A stretch of 46,362 nucleotides of DNA from JBGAPI01 sp044221335 (GTDB lineage Bacteria > Pseudomonadota > Gammaproteobacteria > Xanthomonadales > Ahniellaceae), in the NCBI GenBank assembly GCA_044221335.1, contig JBGAPI010000042.1, forward strand, positions 1 through 46,362. The letters run 5' to 3'. The first letter of the stretch is position 1, and every line of letters begins with the position of its first letter. Both the position numbers and the translations under genes were made by a program. Below, piece after piece: positions 39,072 to 46,362 of the stretch. The notes below the pieces were generated by a model. The model was not told the DNA's origin. It made no database searches and saw only the letters and a program-made list of their open reading frames with translations.

Positions 39072-39148
39072 GGCGGAACGCCGCTCGTTCCACCCCAGTT
39101 AAGAGCGATCCGTTCAAGATCTGGCGGTCCATTCCTTGAGGAACGACC

Positions 39149-39466
39149 ATGCGTAGCGTTTTTTCCGTTGTCTTTTCCGCCATGGTTCTGGTCGCGTGTG
39201 CGTCGACTGCTCCGCGCGCAGGCGCCGCCGATACCTCCCCTGCCCCGGCGGCCAAGCCGGCCGAGGGCGAAACCTGCAAGAACCCGCGCACGCGTCACTG
39301 CCCGGACACCAAGGCGCCGGTCTGTGCGACCCGCGACACCGGCATCCGTTGCGTCACGACGCCGTGCGATTCGACCGAGCTTCGAACCTACGACAACGGC
39401 TGCATGGCCTGCCTCGATCCGAACGTCCAGTCGTTCGCGGCCGGGGCTTGTCCCGACAAGAAATGA
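39149..39466 (+). CDS. Small lipoprotein with Kazal-like domain
   Basis: The product is 105 residues. The lipobox 'VFSAMVLVAC' makes Cys the lipidated N-terminus. After a Pro/Ala-rich linker, eight Cys form a compact domain with 'DTKAPVCATRDTGIRCV' and 'STELRTYDNGCMACLDP'. The P-V-C-A and T-Y-D-N-G-C-x-A-C pattern is that of Kazal-type protease inhibitors and follistatin-like domains. It may inhibit a periplasmic or outside protease. AGGAAC lies before the ATG. It stands alone between the dioxygenase gene and a repeat-rich gap. Confidence 0.72.
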   Translation: MRSVFSVVFSAMVLVACASTAPRAGAADTSPAPAAKPAEGETCKNPRTRHCPDTKAPVCATRDTGIRCVTTPCDSTELRTYDNGCMACLDPNVQSFAAGACPDKK

Positions 39467-39467
39467 C

Positions 39468-39550
39468 GTAGGAGCGGCCCAAGCCGCGATCGGCGAGGCC
39501 GCGCACTCGGGGCCCACGTCCCTCGGATATCGCGGCTCACGCCGCCTCCA
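39468..39550. repeat. REP-like inverted pair
   Basis: Left arm 39468-39490 (GTAGGAGCGGC, loop, GCCGCGAT) and right arm 39528-39550 (ATATCGCGGC...GCCGCC) are related by inversion. The right arm matches the copy at 306-334. The left arm matches 37124 with compensatory stem changes. Confidence 0.65.
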
Positions 39551-39801
39551 TCGAACTTGACGCCTGATGGAGCCCCATCGCCCGGAGTTCGCCGACGGCG
39601 TATTGCCCCCACTGCCCTGCCCCGGCGCTACGCGCCGGGCCGCCCCCTGACGGTGGGTAATCCTGCCCGCCGCCCTCCGGTCCAGATTCGCTGTTCGCGC
39701 GTGCTCCTGGCGCCCGCAGCGGCTCAAGGGGGTTCACGCTGCCGCTTCGTCTGCTGACGTCAGCGGCACCGCATCGGAGTGCAGAGGGTTCCTCCCGAAG
39801 G

Positions 39802-39828
39802 TCCCGGGCCGGTGATTCCGGCCCGGGA
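39802..39828 (+). terminator. Strong hairpin between convergent genes
   Basis: TCCCGGGCCGG and CCGGCCCGGGA pair perfectly (11 bp) around TGATT. On the plus strand it is followed by TTTCTTCT, a weak U tract. It can serve transcripts from both sides: the Kazal-like gene region and the giant gene ending at 39840. Confidence 0.6.
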
Positions 39829-39839
39829 TTTCTTCTCAC

Positions 39840-42800
39840 TCAGCGTTCGACCCTGAGGCGACCCTGTACCTCGCCCATGCCACCGGCAGCCGTCGGCGAG
39901 CTCCAGTCGAAGTACAAGCGGTCGGCCGAGCTGAAGTCCATCCACGACGTGCCCGCGCTCCAGCGGCCGTCGCCGGCGCGGGTCAGGATGCGAGCCTGGG
40001 CCTGGCTACCAATGCGGCGGGTCTCGATCAGTGCGAGCGTGCCGTCGACGTCGAACATCACGGCGTCGAGCGCCTGCTCGTCGAGTGCCAGGCCATCCAG
40101 CGTCGCGCCGGACAGCAGCAGGCTGGGCACGCCGGCGACTGTCTGCAGCTTGACGATCCTGAGCAGGCCACTCGCGTCCTCGAAGCCATCCTTGAACAGG
40201 TCGACGCGGTCGGTGACGGTCGACGAGTTGTTGGACGGATCCGGATCGTTGACACCCGCCGGCACCGCGACCGTGGCGGTGTTGACGAAGGTCACACCGA
40301 GCACCGGCTGCGGCACCGTGGTGGTGATCGCGAATGTCACCTGGGCGCTGCCCGGCAGGTTCACCAGCTGGCTGATGTTGCCCGTGCCGCTGGCGGTGCA
40401 GGTGCCGCCGCCCGAGCCCGTGTAGGTCCAGCTCACGCCGGTCAGCGACACCGGCAGCGTATCGACCACCTGGGCACCGGTGACCGGATTGCTGCCGAGG
40501 TTGCGCACCACCAGGGTGTACTTCAGGAGGCCGACATCGACCTGCGCCAGCGAGCTGGTCTTCACGATCGACAGGTCGGCATCGTTGCCTACCGTGATCG
40601 TGAAGCTCTGCGTCGCCGAGGTATCGACGCCGCCGTTTGCGGTGCCGCCGTCGTCGTGGATCGCGACCGTGAACTGCGCCGTGCCGGCCACGCCGGTCAG
40701 CGTGTAGGACAGCGTGCCGTCCGCGGCCACCGCCGTGGCGCTGACGATGTTGTTCGGGTCGCTGGTCTCGTTGACGATGAAGTTGAGCGCCTGACCCGAC
40801 TCGTTGGCCGGACCGGCGCTGATCGCCGTCGCCCAGCCGCTGACCGTGACCGCACCGGCGACGCCACCGGTGCGGGTCTGACTGGCACCCGCGGTGAAGC
40901 TCGGCACGTCGTTCACCGGCGTCACGGCCACCTGGAAGGAGGCGTCCGTCGTCTGGTTGTCGCCGTCGGTGACCCGGAGCGTGATGGTCGTCGCTCCGCC
41001 GTTGGCATTCGCCAGCGGCGTGACGGTCACAGTCCGGCTGGAACCGCTGCCGCCCAGGATCACGTTGGCGGTCGGGATGATCGCCGTGTTGCTCGACGAC
41101 ACCACCGACAGCACCAGGCTCGCCGCCGCGGTCTGCGCATCACCCACCGTCACCGTCAGGGCACCGGTGTTGGCGTCCTCCAGGATCGTCTGGTTGGCCG
41201 GCGCGGTGATGGTCGGCGCCGACAGCGTGCCGGTGCCCGACAGCGCGATCGTGCCGCTGCCCGGCGCGTTGGCGGTCACCGTCAGCGTCTGGTTCGACGT
41301 CGTCGCCGCGGTCGGCGCGAAGGTGTAGGACAGGGTGCAGCTCGCGCCGGCGGCGATCGTGATCGGCACCACCGAGCAGGTCCCGCCGGACAGCGCGAAC
41401 GGCGCCGTCGCCGCGGTCAGCGCGGTGACGTTCAACGACGCATTGCCGGTATTCGACAGCGTCACCGTCTGAGCGCTGCTGGTGGTGGACACCGGCACAC
41501 TGCCGAAGGCCACCGACGTCGGCGAGATCGTCAGGGTGCCCTGCGTGCCGGTGCCCGACAGCGCGATCGTGCCGCTGCCCGGCGCGTTGGCGGTCACCGT
41601 CAATGTCTGGTTCGACGTGACCGCCGCGGTCGGCGAGAAGGTGTAGTTGAGCGTGCAGCTGCTACCCGCGGTCAGCGTGATGGTGCCGGAGCTGATGCAG
41701 GTGCCCGTCACCCGGGCGAACGGTGCCGACGGCGCCGTCAGCGCAGTGATGCTGAGCGGCGCGTCGCCGGCATTGGTCAGCGTCACCGTCTGCGCCGAGC
41801 TGGTGGTGTTGACCGGCTGATTGCCGAACGACACGGAGGTCGGCGAGATCTGCAGGTTGCCCTGGGTGCCGACACCGTCCAGCGTGATCGTGCCGCTGCC
41901 CGGCGCATTCGCCGTCACCGTCAGCACCTGGTTGAACGGACCCGTCGCCGTCGGAGTGAAGGTATAGGTCAGGGTGCAGTTGGCGCCCGCCGCGAGAGTG
42001 ATCGGCAGTGTCATCGAGCAGCTGCCGGTCGCCGTGCGGGTGAACGGCGCGGCCGCCGCCGTCAATGCAGTCACATCGAGCGATGCGCTGCCGTTGTTGG
42101 TCAGCGTCAGCGTGCGCTCGACGCTGGTCGTGTTGATCAGCTGACCACCGAACGGAGCGCTGCTCGGAGCGATCACCAGATTTCCCTGCACGCCGGTTCC
42201 GGTCAGCGAGGTGCTGTTGCTGCCGCCGGCATCGTCGTTGAACGTGATCGTCTGGTTGACGCTGCCGGTCGCGTTCGGCGCAAACGTGTAGGTCAGCGTG
42301 CAACTGGCGCCGGAGGTGAGCGGGAACGGAACCGCTGCGCAGGTGCCACCGGCGACCAGCGCGAACGGCGCAGTAGCCGCGCTGAACGAGGTCACGTTGA
42401 GCGTGCCGGCGCCGGTGTTGGTCAGCGTCACCGTCTGCGGCGAACTGGTCGTGCCGACCAGCTGGTTGCCGAAGGCCACCGTACCCGGAGACACCGACAG
42501 GTTGCCCGATGCGCCGGTGCCGGACAGCTGGATCGTGCCGCCGCCCGGAGCGTTCGCCGCCACCGTGATGGTCTGGTTCGACGTCGCCGTGGAGGTCGGC
42601 GAGAAGGTGTAGTCGAGCGTGCAACTGGCACCGACCGCGAGCGTGAAGGTCGGCGTGCCGCAGGTGCTGCTGCCCGCCAGCGCGAACGGCGCGGACGCGG
42701 CGCTGATCGCGGTGACGTCGAGCGACGCGGAGCCGGTATTGGACAGCGTCACCGTCTGCGCGGCACTGGTCGTGCCCACGCCCTGGCTGCCGAACGGCAG

Positions 42801-45800
42801 CGAGGTCGGCGAGATCGACAGCTGGCCCTGGATGCCGGTGCCGGAGAGCGCCACGCTGCCGCTGCCGAAGCTGGTCGAGGTGATGTTCAGCGTCTGGTTC
42901 GCGGCACCGGTCGCCGTCGGCGAGAAGGTGTAGGACAGCGTGCAGCTGGCGCCGACGGCGAGCGCGAAGGTCGGGGCGCCGCAAGTACCGCCGGCCGCCG
43001 CGAACGGCGATGTCGCAGCGTCGATCGCCGTGACATCCAGCGAAGCGGTGCCCGTGTTGGTCAGCGTCACCGTCTGTGCGGTGCTGGTGCTGCCGACGGT
43101 GACGCTTCCGAACGGCAGCGAGGTCGGAGCGATCGACAGGATGCCCTGCGGCACTTCGTCGGCGCCGATCTCGACCTGGAAGTTGACGCGCGGGTCGCCG
43201 TCGATGTCGGTGGTCACCGCCGGAATGAATACGCCGGCGCCGATCGGCGCCGTCGCCGCCTGCAGGTGCAGATCGTTGTTGGTGACGAACGGGACGGCCG
43301 TGCTCGCCGCCAGCGACGCATTGTCGTTGGTCCCCGCAGCGGACAGCGTCGCGCTGTAGGCCGCGAGCGCGGGCAGCGTGGTGAAGAAATTGGTGCCCGC
43401 CGTCCCGCCTGCCTGCCCGACGCCCTGACGCGCCGCGTCGGCGCCGAAGTAGTAGGCGTTGTTGTTCATCGTCAGGTCCATCGCCGAGGTTGCACCGGAC
43501 GGCAGGTACACCGCCACGTGTGCGATCGACGCGGTACCGCCGGTGATGTTGTTGGCGAACACGTTGTCGCGGACGTCCATTCCGGTCGAAGTCGCTGCGA
43601 CGATGCCGAACGCGGCCGTGAGCGACGACGCCGATGCCGTGCCGGTCCGCAGACCGTACAGGTTCACCGAGTTGTGCTGGATCCGATGTCCCGTTCCGGC
43701 ACCGATGCGGATACCGAAGACGCCGAAGGTCGTGCTGAAGGAGCTGCCGGCCGACATGTCCTGGCTGACGTTGCTGACGAAATTGTTGCGCAGCGTCACG
43801 TTGTTGCCACCGTTGACGTCGATGCCGTAGGCGCCGAACGTGGCCGTACTGGTGTTGATCACGCCCTGCACGTTGTTCGACAGGAGGCTGAGGTCCGCGG
43901 TCGCGCCGGAGATCGAAATTCCGCGCACGGCCGTCGTGCCATTCGTAGCGATGTCGGAAACGGTATTGCCGCGGATCACGATGCCGGACGACGCCAGTCC
44001 TGGGGTGATGTTGATGCCGATCGGCGCGTTCGCCGCCGTGCCGGTGTAACCCAGGCCGCTCACGGTATTGCCGGACACGGTGGCGTTGATGGTGCCGGAC
44101 GCGAGCCAGATGCCGGTGTCGTTCTCGGCATTCACTTTCTCGAAGTTGCCGACGGTGTTTCCGGTCACCGTCGCGCCATTCACGCCCTGCATGTACAGAC
44201 CGGCCAGCCGGACCGCATTGGCACCGGTGGTATTGACGTTGTTGCCCGAGTAGACGAGGTTGCTGCCGCCTTGCGGAATGGTGCCGCCGGTCGCGAAGAC
44301 GCCGAAGAACGCCTTCTGGATGTCATTGTTCTGGATGATGATGTTCGAGAAGAGCCCGGCACTGCCGAGCGTCGTCGCATCGGAGATGACGACCGCCGAG
44401 GAGGAGGACGTCGAGCCGTTGATCACGACGCTGTTCTTCAGTGTCCCGGCGGTGATCGGCGTGGTCCCGACCGAGCCGAACAGGATCACGCTCGGGGACG
44501 TCGTGCTGAGGTTGGTCAGCGTGAGGCTGCGGTCGCTGCCGGCGCCACCGAGCGATCCGTCGACCGTCGCGCGGCTGCTGCCCGCGAATCGAATCAACGC
44601 GCCCACGAAGGATCCGGACACGGTTCTCGGGACGCCGGTCGGGTAGATCCGGATGGAGAAATTGCTGCCGCTCGGCTGCTCGGTGAATGCGGTCAGCGCC
44701 GTGTTGCCGTCTTCGACGGTGAGGTCACCGGCGATCTGCAAGTCGATGTTACCGGTGACAACGCCGGCATTGATCTGGGCAAACGCGCCGCTGGCGGTGG
44801 TCAGCGTCGCATAGTCGCAGCCCGAGGCGCAGACGGTCTTGATGCCCGAGATCGCGAACGAGATCACGTAGCTGTTCGGAGTCGTCGGCGGCGTCGCCGC
44901 CGCGGGCGGATTCGTGGTGAAGCCGCCGGCGCCGACCGCAGGCGATGTGCTCACGTTGGTCGCCGCAGACGAGTCCTGGGCAGCCACGTAATATTGAATG
45001 GTGTCGCCGGCGGTGACGCTGCCCCCCGTGACCAGGGTGTAGTCGATCGTGAAGGTGTAACTACCTCCGCCTCCCGACGTCGCCTGGGTCGACGCGTACG
45101 CACCGGAAGTGCCCTTGCGGAAATAGATCACCGGAAGGCCGATGCCGCTGGTGGGCACGCCACTGAAATCGGTGATGGTCGAGTTCAGCGTGCGATTGGA
45201 GGTGCTGAGCGTGTTGCTCAGCGGGGTGTAGGAAATCACCGGTCCCGTCAGGTCGATGCCGGTGAAGTTGCCGGCATCCGCGCCGATGTCGACCGGCGTG
45301 AGACCGCTGCGCGTCTGGCCGTCGAAGTCATCCGTCGGCGGAGAGACCACGACACCGTTGCCCTCGATCAGGGTCGCGACCGCGGGATTGATGTGCAGGT
45401 CGACGGTCGCCGCCGATCCGGTCGGGCTGAGGAACTGCGGATCACTGAAGAAGCTGTTGGCGTCCTGGCTGGTCGCCGTCTTCCACGCGGCGAACGTCGC
45501 GGAGTCGGTGACGCCCACCACGCCGAAGACCGCCCCCGTTCCGGTCTGGTTGAAGTCGTTGCCGTTCGAGGTGAACGTCGTGATGGCGTTCAGGTTCATC
45601 GCATAGTGCTTGCCCGTCCCGGTGCCGTTCGAGCGGTTGTTGACGATGATGTTGTCGCGGAAATCGCTGGTGTCGGTGGTGACGCGCTTGAAGCCGGTGG
45701 TGTTCGCAGCACCCGTGTTCACGCCGGTTCCGCCGACGAAGACGCTGTTGTAGTAGAAGTTGTTGATGGCCGTCGACACGGTATCCGACTGGATGCCGTT

Positions 45801-46362
45801 GATGATCAGGTTCGCCGAGGCCAGGTTGCCGCCTGCGGCGTCGATACCCAGCCGCACCATGTTGTTGCGGAAGGTCGTGCCGCCGTTGAAGGTGTAGAGG
45901 CCATTGAGGATCGCCGCGCCGGTGCTGGTCGTCGCGAGGCTGTGGACCAGGTTGCGCTCGACGATGTTGGTCGTCGCCGAGTTCGAGCTGTTCGACCAAT
46001 AGATGCCGGTCATCGAGACGGTGGCGCTCGCAGCCAGGTTGCTAGCCGAATGAATCACGTTCTGCGAGATGGTCTGACCCACGAGCCCCGACGTCAGGCT
46101 GATGCCGATGAAGCTCGCCGCGCTCTGGGCACCCGTCGCGGTGCTCGACGACGTGAAATTGCGGATCGTGTTGCCGGTGATGGTGTTGTTGCCCCCGGAC
46201 GCTGCAATGCCGACCATCAAATTGGCGGTCGACGTGCCGGTCGTCGTGAGGTTCGCGACCGTGTTGTTGGCGATGGTGACACTGGTCGACGTCGAGCTCG
46301 AGGCGATGCCGGCGACCAACGCATTCGTCGAGTTGCTGATGCTGTTGGCGACCGTGGCGCTG
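39840..46362 (-). CDS. Giant secreted repeat protein (5' end outside window)
   Basis: The frame is open to the window edge, so the start is missing; more than 2,150 residues are visible. In order: a parallel beta-helix region ('NTITGNTIRNFTSS' type turns) ending in 'FDGQTRSGLTPVDIGAD'; a second beta-helix region starting 'GIKTVCASGCDYATLTTASG' and ending 'DIDGDPRVNFQVEIGADE'; six choice-of-anchor-D repeats of about 107 residues; a cadherin-like unit ('ILEDANTGALTVTVGDAQTA', 'VNDVPSFTAGASQT'); a DUF11 unit ('DADLSIVKTSSLAQVDVGLL'); and a C-terminal region after 'RVDLFKDGFE' ending 'MGEVQGRLRVER'. This is a surface or extracellular protein, probably adhesive. No N-terminal export signal can be seen. 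Confidence 0.88.
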   Translation of the reverse strand, partial: SATVANSISNSTNALVAGIASSSTSTSVTIANNTVANLTTTGTSTANLMVGIAASGGNNTITGNTIRNFTSSSTATGAQSAASFIGISLTSGLVGQTISQNVIHSASNLAASATVSMTGIYWSNSSNSATTNIVERNLVHSLATTSTGAAILNGLYTFNGGTTFRNNMVRLGIDAAGGNLASANLIINGIQSDTVSTAINNFYYNSVFVGGTGVNTGAANTTGFKRVTTDTSDFRDNIIVNNRSNGTGTGKHYAMNLNAITTFTSNGNDFNQTGTGAVFGVVGVTDSATFAAWKTATSQDANSFFSDPQFLSPTGSAATVDLHINPAVATLIEGNGVVVSPPTDDFDGQTRSGLTPVDIGADAGNFTGIDLTGPVISYTPLSNTLSTSNRTLNSTITDFSGVPTSGIGLPVIYFRKGTSGAYASTQATSGGGGSYTFTIDYTLVTGGSVTAGDTIQYYVAAQDSSAATNVSTSPAVGAGGFTTNPPAAATPPTTPNSYVISFAISGIKTVCASGCDYATLTTASGAFAQINAGVVTGNIDLQIAGDLTVEDGNTALTAFTEQPSGSNFSIRIYPTGVPRTVSGSFVGALIRFAGSSRATVDGSLGGAGSDRSLTLTNLSTTSPSVILFGSVGTTPITAGTLKNSVVINGSTSSSSAVVISDATTLGSAGLFSNIIIQNNDIQKAFFGVFATGGTIPQGGSNLVYSGNNVNTTGANAVRLAGLYMQGVNGATVTGNTVGNFEKVNAENDTGIWLASGTINATVSGNTVSGLGYTGTAANAPIGINITPGLASSGIVIRGNTVSDIATNGTTAVRGISISGATADLSLLSNNVQGVINTSTATFGAYGIDVNGGNNVTLRNNFVSNVSQDMSAGSSFSTTFGVFGIRIGAGTGHRIQHNSVNLYGLRTGTASASSLTAAFGIVAATSTGMDVRDNVFANNITGGTASIAHVAVYLPSGATSAMDLTMNNNAYYFGADAARQGVGQAGGTAGTNFFTTLPALAAYSATLSAAGTNDNASLAASTAVPFVTNNDLHLQAATAPIGAGVFIPAVTTDIDGDPRVNFQVEIGADEVPQGILSIAPTSLPFGSVTVGSTSTAQTVTLTNTGTASLDVTAIDAATSPFAAAGGTCGAPTFALAVGASCTLSYTFSPTATGAANQTLNITSTSFGSGSVALSGTGIQGQLSISPTSLPFGSQGVGTTSAAQTVTLSNTGSASLDVTAISAASAPFALAGSSTCGTPTFTLAVGASCTLDYTFSPTSTATSNQTITVAANAPGGGTIQLSGTGASGNLSVSPGTVAFGNQLVGTTSSPQTVTLTNTGAGTLNVTSFSAATAPFALVAGGTCAAVPFPLTSGASCTLTYTFAPNATGSVNQTITFNDDAGGSNSTSLTGTGVQGNLVIAPSSAPFGGQLINTTSVERTLTLTNNGSASLDVTALTAAAAPFTRTATGSCSMTLPITLAAGANCTLTYTFTPTATGPFNQVLTVTANAPGSGTITLDGVGTQGNLQISPTSVSFGNQPVNTTSSAQTVTLTNAGDAPLSITALTAPSAPFARVTGTCISSGTITLTAGSSCTLNYTFSPTAAVTSNQTLTVTANAPGSGTIALSGTGTQGTLTISPTSVAFGSVPVSTTSSAQTVTLSNTGNASLNVTALTAATAPFALSGGTCSVVPITIAAGASCTLSYTFAPTAATTSNQTLTVTANAPGSGTIALSGTGTLSAPTITAPANQTILEDANTGALTVTVGDAQTAAASLVLSVVSSSNTAIIPTANVILGGSGSSRTVTVTPLANANGGATTITLRVTDGDNQTTDASFQVAVTPVNDVPSFTAGASQTRTGGVAGAVTVSGWATAISAGPANESGQALNFIVNETSDPNNIVSATAVAADGTLSYTLTGVAGTAQFTVAIHDDGGTANGGVDTSATQSFTITVGNDADLSIVKTSSLAQVDVGLLKYTLVVRNLGSNPVTGAQVVDTLPVSLTGVSWTYTGSGGGTCTASGTGNISQLVNLPGSAQVTFAITTTVPQPVLGVTFVNTATVAVPAGVNDPDPSNNSSTVTDRVDLFKDGFEDASGLLRIVKLQTVAGVPSLLLSGATLDGLALDEQALDAVMFDVDGTLALIETRRIGSQAQARILTRAGDGRWSAGTSWMDFSSADRLYFDWSSPTAAGGMGEVQGRLRVER
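41220..43139 (-). repeat. Six tandem choice-of-anchor-D repeats (320 nt each)
   Basis: Six units of about 320 bp each begin with L-x-I/V-x-P-x-S/T-x-x-F-G and end S-G-T-G. Each has two Cys, near T/S-C and A-S/N-C-T-L. Units 5 and 6 are nearly identical over more than 50 bp around 41241-41300 and 41561-41620 (only a few differences), which points to recent duplication or gene conversion. Confidence 0.85.

Larger units (their letters stand above)
39467..39839. other. Repeat- and hairpin-rich gap before giant gene end
   Basis: No gene. It holds a REP-like pair (39468-39550), a GC-rich hairpin around CCCGGCGC / GCGCCGGG near 39622-39642, and a strong stem (39802-39828) before the convergent giant gene. 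Confidence 0.5.

Noticed and set aside
41220..43139. CRISPR-like regularity of 320-bp repeats
   Set aside because: The units are long, in frame and encode anchor-D domains.
46317..46319. TTG as true start of the giant protein
   Set aside because: The frame stays open to the window edge with the same beta-helix pattern (…NSTNAL…) and there is no export signal after it.
1..46362. tRNA, tmRNA or rRNA genes and CRISPR arrays
   Set aside because: I looked for tRNA-like ends especially at the element junctions and for spaced direct repeats. None was found; the attachment site is a protein gene and the only tandem repeats are protein-coding.

Overview
The window is GC-rich chromosomal DNA of a gammaproteobacterium, most likely from the Xanthomonadales (Lysobacterales), perhaps a Rhodanobacteraceae/Dokdonella-like lineage. 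This rests on the gene types, the GTAG-headed REP-like repeats, a MetX enzyme of the GSCKGSTGP type, a polyhydroxybutyrate (PHB) gene group, and the 'LFKDGFE' motif near the C-terminus of a giant surface protein. The assignment is inference from gene content; no rRNA or tRNA gene is present to confirm it.

Left host block (1-15556). A DUF4291 remnant and a REP-like repeat precede clpA and clpS (minus strand). Divergent from clpS are a small exported YbjN-like protein and a nudJ-mnmA-hflD run, the order also found in E. coli. htpX (minus) and gluQ (plus) follow, then a three-gene tripartite efflux operon (adaptor with an unusual LTxxQ-type helical insert, ATPase, FtsX/MacB-type permease) and a glycosyltransferase-like gene. 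The PHB group has two acetoacetyl-CoA reductases (phaB) flanking the regulator phaR, with candidate PhaR boxes in front of phaR.

Integrated element (about 15540-27673, 12.1 kb). It sits in the last codons of the second phaB gene and rebuilds that gene's end, so the host enzyme stays intact. A 17-bp direct repeat marks both junctions. From right to left it carries a P4-type tyrosine integrase, four small unknown genes, AlpA, a split primase (CHC2 zinc-finger ORF, then TOPRIM + DUF3631 helicase), a TubC_N-like/zinc protein, a large virion/ejection-type protein and a DUF5681 protein interrupted by an N-gap. The left end holds cargo: a small membrane coiled-coil protein, a DUF4145-like protein, a GNAT acetyltransferase and an exported HNH nuclease. 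No capsid, portal, large terminase or tail genes are seen, so it looks like a phage satellite or phage-derived island. The sequence also suggests an opposite-strand small RNA with its own promoter and terminator inside the primase leader, 29-bp arm-type repeats near both ends, a nested palindrome over the alpA start, and an outward-facing start signal at attR.

Right host block (27674-46362). An unknown gene is followed by an Anbu proteasome-like / alpha-E / ATP-grasp operon (minus) and an exported protein with three DUF3011 repeats. Next come a two-gene operon of unknown function (340 and 745 residues), an exported two-lobed aspartic-protease-like protein, a MetX-family acyltransferase, a cysteine dioxygenase-like enzyme and a Kazal-like lipoprotein. 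The window ends inside a giant secreted protein (more than 2,150 residues) with beta-helix regions, six choice-of-anchor-D repeats, cadherin-like and DUF11 domains.

The least described parts are the satellite-like element with its candidate small RNA and the two-gene operon at 32694-35958.
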